From contig KN817559.1 of assembly GCA_000827495.1 (NCBI GenBank), positions 225,381 through 289,380 on the forward strand: DNA of 64,000 nucleotides, in the 5' to 3' direction. Both the position numbers and the translations under genes were made by a program. The notes under the pieces were generated by a model. It did no database searches and had not been told where the DNA came from. It worked only from the letters and a program-made list of their open reading frames with translations. This document shows, in pieces, positions 60,205-64,000 of the stretch. Position 1 is the first letter of the stretch; every line of letters begins with the position of its first letter. The DNA comes from Hypholoma sublateritium FD-334 SS-4 (Eukaryota; Basidiomycota; Agaricomycetes; Agaricales; Strophariaceae).

Positions 60205-61703
60205 TCACTTCGTGCAGGCAGACTCGACATGCCCATTTCCGTTGCACTTGTTGCAGACGTGCGCATAGGCGCAGGAGGCGGCATCATTAGGGCAACGTCC
60301 TGCATTAAAGCGGCGGCAGACGGCCCGGCGCGATTTGCTTCCAGGGTTGGAAGATTTTGCTGTCCGGGCGATTTCACGGGCAGATCCTCCGCCAGAGTCA
60401 TTGAGCCAGAGGAGCTGGAGGTCGACAAACTGTGATGAGTCGGAGAGGAGGATGTCTCGTCGTTGACTGGCTCGGATTCGGCAAGCCTTGTCATAAGCAA
60501 TGACTCGGAGATGTCGGTTAGGCGCGAGGGAGGTGAAGAGCTGTTTGACGAACTTCCCATATATCCTGAGCTCCGCGTCACGGTGGGGGAAGATGTAGAG
60601 CGCTGCCTCGACGAAATGCTCCATCAGCAATGCCTGATTTTGGGACCCATGCTATGGCACTGTGGGAAGCTATGCAGTGCTGTATAGCGCCCACATAGTG
60701 TCCCATAGTGTCATAGCATGGGTCCCCATCTGCATAGCGCTGGGTAGCCCCTGTAGCATTCCCTGACATTGCTGATGTCCCACGAGGTTGTCCACGCCGC
60801 CTCGGATTCGACATTCTTAGCAGGAGCGCCGGAACCTCCGACGACAATCTCGACGGAGCCGAGTTTCTCTCGTCGTCGGTCGTCAGGTGTAGCGGAGTAT
60901 ATGGCGGTGTAGACATGGTCGAGGTTGACACATTTTCCGGCAAGTAAGTTGGCCCATTCTGTATCCGGGAATTGAGGGAGACTTGGCGAGTTAAGCAAAG
61001 AGGATTTAGCGAACTTGAGGTCGCGTGAGAAATTCTCGAGGAGTCGCTGGGTTTGTCTGAGTTCAGGGGCGAGAGGCGTAGGCTCAAGGGCTTCGCGGAC
61101 GACCCATGGGAAGCATCCCGGGTCAATGCGTCGCTTGGGGCTTGGAGTGTCATCCTCGCCATCCGTAGTAGGAGACTTGGCGCGTTTTGATCCGGCCAAG
61201 TTCCCGGCGGTTGCAGGAATGTCGCCTCCGGGAAGTCCTCCTCGATCACCGTCGTCGGATCCCGCGTCACTGGCTCCAGGCGCTCCAAAAGTGTGCGTGG
61301 CATGTTCGAGAGCGGAGCTTCGCAGGGCGTCGTGGTTGTCAAGCATTCCGATGTATGATTTGAGAGCCTGCTTAATGGCTTCATTTTGTCCTTCTTCGCC
61401 CGCGGCATGCTGATTTAACAGGGCTTGTATCCCAATTATAGTGTCGACCTTGTCGACTTCACCTGAGCGATACTTCTTGACGAGTTCCGAGCACGCCGCC
61501 GCGAGTTCAGGCAAAACTGCTTGCGCGTTTGCTGAGTTCGCTCGCGCACCGCCCAAACTAGAAGTGTCGGTTGCAGTTGCAGACGCAGGTGGGTGCTGTT
61601 GCTGTCTGCTTGCTGAAGTGGATGGGCCTGCTGCGGACAACGACTGGGCGGCAGATGCAGGTTGAACTGGTCGCTCTCTCCTCACGGACCCCCTTTCAGT
61701 CAT
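60205..61703 (-). pseudogene. Ngaro-like gag, interrupted by a palindromic insert
   Basis: The N-terminal part (from about 61703, MTERGSVRRE) is low-complexity, then helical (SGEVDKVDTIIGIQALL), with a nuclear-type basic patch (SPKRRIDPG). It runs to WTTSWD, where a 156-bp palindromic insert (60622-60777) introduces a stop. The frame resumes at MEHFVEAALYIFPHRDAE and continues to a CCCH-like finger (CRRFNAGRCPNDAASCAYAH) directly followed by a CCHC zinc knuckle (CNKCNGNGHVESAC) and the stop near 60205. The C-terminal part overlaps the start of pol in another frame. Confidence 0.75.
60622..60777. mobile_element. Small palindromic (MITE-like) insert in gag
   Basis: The ends are inverted copies of CATCAGCAATG (60622-60632 and 60767-60777). 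Internally GGGACCCATGCTATG (60642-60656) pairs perfectly with 60712-60726. It breaks the gag frame between WTTSWD and MEHFVEAA. No clear target-site duplication was seen. Confidence 0.55.
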
Positions 61704-61792
61704 CAACCCAACGTCCGGACTGTTTGAGTTGCTTGCAACGATGTGAGGGTACGAATATGTAGGCAAAAAACGCGACTATCGACTGGACTACG

Positions 61793-61892
61793 TGAAGGGT
61801 CGCGCGAGTGGGTCAGGACGAAGAGCGACCACAGCGGAAAGGAGAGAGCACTCACTGAAGGGTCGCGCGAGTGGGTCAGGACGAAGAGCGAC
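61793..61892. repeat. 37-bp direct repeat pair near the retrotransposon 5' end
   Basis: Two identical 37-bp copies (61793-61829 and 61856-61892, beginning TGAAGGGTCGCGCGAG) with a 63-bp period. They lie about 90-190 bp upstream of the gag start, so they could be part of the element's terminal or split repeats. Confidence 0.8.
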
Positions 61893-61895
61893 GCC

Positions 61896-62661
61896 ATGCA
61901 CGAGCCTTCGGAGTGAGGCTAAAGAGTGCACAGATGTCTCACATGCCCTTGTTGGACCCGGCAGGGCAACAAGCGGGCACACGATCACTGGCACTGCAGG
62001 CTTATCCGCTCTGACATTGGAGTCATGGGGCGCGGGTGCTGCAAAGGCCGTGGACCAGCGAGAGGTCAGGACACGGAGGGGAGGGGTGCTGAAGGCATTC
62101 TCACCGTGACGAGATTAGCCTTGTGTAACACGTGCCTCGTTAAATCCAATTAAATTAGATCAATTTCACGAAAGCTATAAATAGATATGGCATAGAATAT
62201 ATAAACGTCTCACGGTTAACTCACGGTACCACCTCTTCTCGGTCAACTCTGGTGGTCTAGCAGGCCGCTGCGCAGCAGGCCATCCTACGTGCACTCTATC
62301 CTTGTACGCGACTAGTTCACTAGAAAGGAGACCTTTTACGACGAATAAGAGCCATGCGCTGCGCTCAATAGTCTGCGAAATGCCCCTGATCGTTTATAAA
62401 AGGAGGTTGAAGCTGGAGAGGGGCCTCCTTGTCTGTTATATGTCTCAATCTACCTGAGACCGTCAGACACGTCCTACACGGAATGACCCCCAGCGAGGGG
62501 AAATCTTCGATGTCTAGGTTAGCTGCTGCTCTATCTGACATTCTTCAACAAGCTCTCACTTTTCTTCAGCGGGCCCGTCGAGTACATCTCCCATCCATCT
62601 GCAGTAGGGCGCAGCTGATTGTTTGTGATACAGGAAAAATATCGACATCTTCTGGGACCTT
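61896..62661. other. Intergenic, no gene supported
   Basis: About 0.77 kb between the retrotransposon and the DUF6699 gene. It includes GC-rich sequence to about 62110 that may still be element-derived, then an AT-rich stretch that probably holds the promoter. Confidence 0.4.
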
Positions 62662-63701
62662 ATGATGCAGAACCCTTACCTCATGTATATGTATCAACCA
62701 ATGCATTCGACGCCAATGCATCCAAGTTACGCATATCAACCTCAATGGCCGGTCGCGGTATCGCAGCCACACCTTCCTCATGTCGCATACGGAGCCCCAC
62801 CTCCAAGGCTTGACTCTACGAGCACAATTCGGAGAGTGCATCAGCGCTCATTGGGGCGTCATGCCCACCACAGTCACCGCCCACTTCCCTGGCCTTCAGC
62901 CCGGCCGCCTGTCCATCGGCCCAGGACGTCTTACCCCACGCTCACACTCAGTCCGATTCACCTCGCGCGAAAGCCAAAGGACTGGCGTGGAAGCTATAGG
63001 TCACCGTCTAAAGGTGGCCTTGGGAAGTATTTCCAGCGGATCGGCCTAACACTTCCAAGTGCGCACATCCCCATCTTCAAATGCTTTACCCACTAATGCA
63101 CCTCCTTAGAGAGCGCATCTCCCCGAGTGGCTCTGCGCGTGCACCCCGTACTCGCGTACCAGGCAGATCGGAAGGCCGCGTTTTCGTACGATCTGCGCGT
63201 CCATCCGATATCAGGCTATGACCTCGAGCTGCGCATGGAGGAACCGCCGCTGACACCCGCACACCTATACCAACGTGCGTCGCTTCCGCGTTCTGCGCGC
63301 ATCAACCTCTGGCACCGCAACCTGCCGTGGTCACTTACGGTCCGCGCAAGTGCGCCAGGCGGTGTCACCGTCGAGGACCTCCTTGTCGGTATTTACGACG
63401 CGCTACAGACACCTATCCGCCATCATGAGTACTACACGGTCGCGCTGACCGCGGAGGACCGTGAGCGCGTTGACATGGCGTTTCAGCTGCGGTGTCGCGG
63501 GGATCCCCACGAGATACAGAAGGGCGTTCGGCGCGTCGACTTTCTGGGCGAAGAGGTGTGTTTTGTGGGGGTACAACGCGCGGGGAATGGGACGTGGGAG
63601 ATGCGGACAGTGGCCCGCGAGCGGCAGCGGATGGTCCTCGTAAGTCGGACGCATGGCACTTGGGCGTGGTGACTCAAATATGGCTTCATCTTCAGGATTG
63701 A
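62662..63701 (+). CDS. DUF6699 domain protein
   Basis: Predicted 310 aa, exons 62662-63058, 63110-63639, 63696-63701. The first ATG is followed by a second in-frame ATG one codon later. The N-terminal half is low complexity, rich in Met, Tyr, Pro, His and Arg (NPYLMYMYQPMHSTPMHPSY). After the intron the DUF6699 pattern is clear: ALRVHPVLAY, LWHRNLPWSLTVRAS, GVTVEDLLVGIYDALQTPI, then the R...GV.RVDFL segment (KGVRRVDFLGEEVCFVG) and a final Trp strand. This domain is common in Agaricomycetes and has no known function. The last exon adds only an Asp codon and the stop; reading through the intron would add a few other residues instead, so the exact C-terminus is uncertain. Confidence 0.78.
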
Positions 63702-64000
63702 TGGAATATGACAGCAGGGGAATTGTTGTTGACTTTGCGAACACAGACTTCATATGACCGTATGCATCTGAGCTCACAGATAGCGTTTGCGTCCACCTAT
63801 GCAAACATGTTTATGCCTTATTATATGTTATGTCAGACTTTACTTGATCTTCCATGTATTGACCAGATCTGATCAGAGTTTGGGTGTGTAGGAAGGACTA
63901 ATCATTACAGCTAAATCAAGAGTGACTAGTTGAGGGTTGAATAACATGCCGCAGGTTAGTGCGGCCAGAGCACAAGAGCGAATGAGAAAATCGTATACAT
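63702..64000. other. Window end, no gene supported
   Basis: 299 bp of AT-rich sequence after the DUF6699 gene. Nothing recognised. Confidence 0.5.

Larger units (their letters stand above)
53971..60581 (-). pseudogene. Ngaro-like pol (reverse transcriptase-RNase H), interrupted
   Basis: Frame 60581-59439 carries the RT N-terminal half: SVPCGVVPKGKDGKSFRLVV, then VDHSAGP and the motif A aspartate in LFKCDVSEAYRTMPM. The hAT element splits it right after MWQVVH. On the other side (below 55085) the frame resumes at IASRWFIDHSNNFGG with motif C as WVDD. Removing the insert and one target duplication keeps the same frame. Two later frame changes, near 54830 (after LGIPHKEEK) and near 54400, break the path into the RNase H domain, which has IYSDSSNTCGLF and a HVAGEQNVVADALSRF tail. 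The stop overlaps the recombinase ATG. This copy is inactive. Confidence 0.85.
52835..61895 (-). mobile_element. Ngaro/DIRS-like tyrosine-recombinase retrotransposon (dead, interrupted)
   Basis: Read on the minus strand: gag with a CCCH finger and CCHC knuckle, then an overlapping pol with reverse transcriptase and RNase H, then a tyrosine recombinase. This gag-RT/RH-YR order without integrase is the DIRS/Ngaro layout. A hAT element of 4,338 bp interrupts RT, a 156-bp palindromic insert interrupts gag, and pol has two further frame changes. Net length without the hAT is about 4.7 kb. A 37-bp direct repeat near the 5' side may belong to its terminal repeats. Both outer limits are approximate. 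Confidence 0.8.

Noticed and set aside
61793..61892. CRISPR-like repeat
   Set aside because: Only two copies, eukaryotic context, and placement at a retrotransposon edge.

Overview
The window comes from a filamentous basidiomycete, most likely a mushroom-forming Agaricomycete. Most protein genes are broken by many short GT-AG introns (about 45-80 nt, one exon as short as 11 nt). Several families seen here are typical of that class: BTB/POZ and F-box proteins, a DUF6535 membrane protein, a DUF6699 protein, SKG6-like membrane-anchored surface proteins and Gal80-like oxidoreductases. A tyrosine-recombinase retrotransposon and a hAT transposon are also present. Scattered N bases occur only inside the hAT element. 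No tRNA, rRNA or CRISPR array was found. Gene models were spliced by eye from frame, splice sites and family conservation.

Layout. 2.1-4.0 kb: Zn2Cys6 transcription factor. 6.1-10.5 kb: thymidylate synthase diverging from the first of two tandem BTB genes. 10.65-11.6 kb: secreted GH25-like lysozyme on the minus strand. 13.0-14.7 kb: F-box protein. 15.0-16.9 kb: GWT1, a GPI-anchor acyltransferase (8 exons, minus). 19.0-33.4 kb: three Gal80-like paralogues and one C-terminal relic, with MnSOD, a second F-box protein and a dead purple acid phosphatase between them. 34.4-38.6 kb: tandem pair of single-pass surface proteins. 39.1-41.3 kb: DUF6535 pseudogene. 41.6-42.5 kb: tiny predicted mitochondrial membrane protein. 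43.3-47.8 kb: intracellular GH1 beta-glucosidase (17 exons) diverging from a canonical Gfo/Idh/MocA oxidoreductase. About 50-50.7 kb: unidentified membrane-protein relic. 51.3-52.1 kb: small proline-rich coiled-coil protein. 52.8-61.9 kb: dead Ngaro/DIRS-like retrotransposon. 62.7-63.7 kb: DUF6699 protein.

The clearest structural story is the nested insertion at 52.8-61.9 kb. A 4,338-bp hAT element with matched terminal inverted repeats and an exact 8-bp target-site duplication sits inside the reverse-transcriptase frame of an Ngaro-like element. The gag of that element is itself cut by a small palindromic insertion. The second theme is local duplication and decay: BTB x2, surface protein x2, Gal80-like x3 plus a relic, and dead phosphatase and DUF6535 genes. 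Housekeeping genes (thymidylate synthase, GWT1, MnSOD) look intact, so the broken genes are unlikely to be explained by poor sequence quality.

Functional links that can be argued: the beta-glucosidase and the EKP-type oxidoreductase share a 422-bp promoter and may act together on sugars or glycosides. The Gal80-like proteins carry Trp in place of the catalytic Lys, so they may be regulators and not enzymes. The two BTB genes share a 25-bp upstream element, one copy of which lies in the promoter shared with thymidylate synthase.
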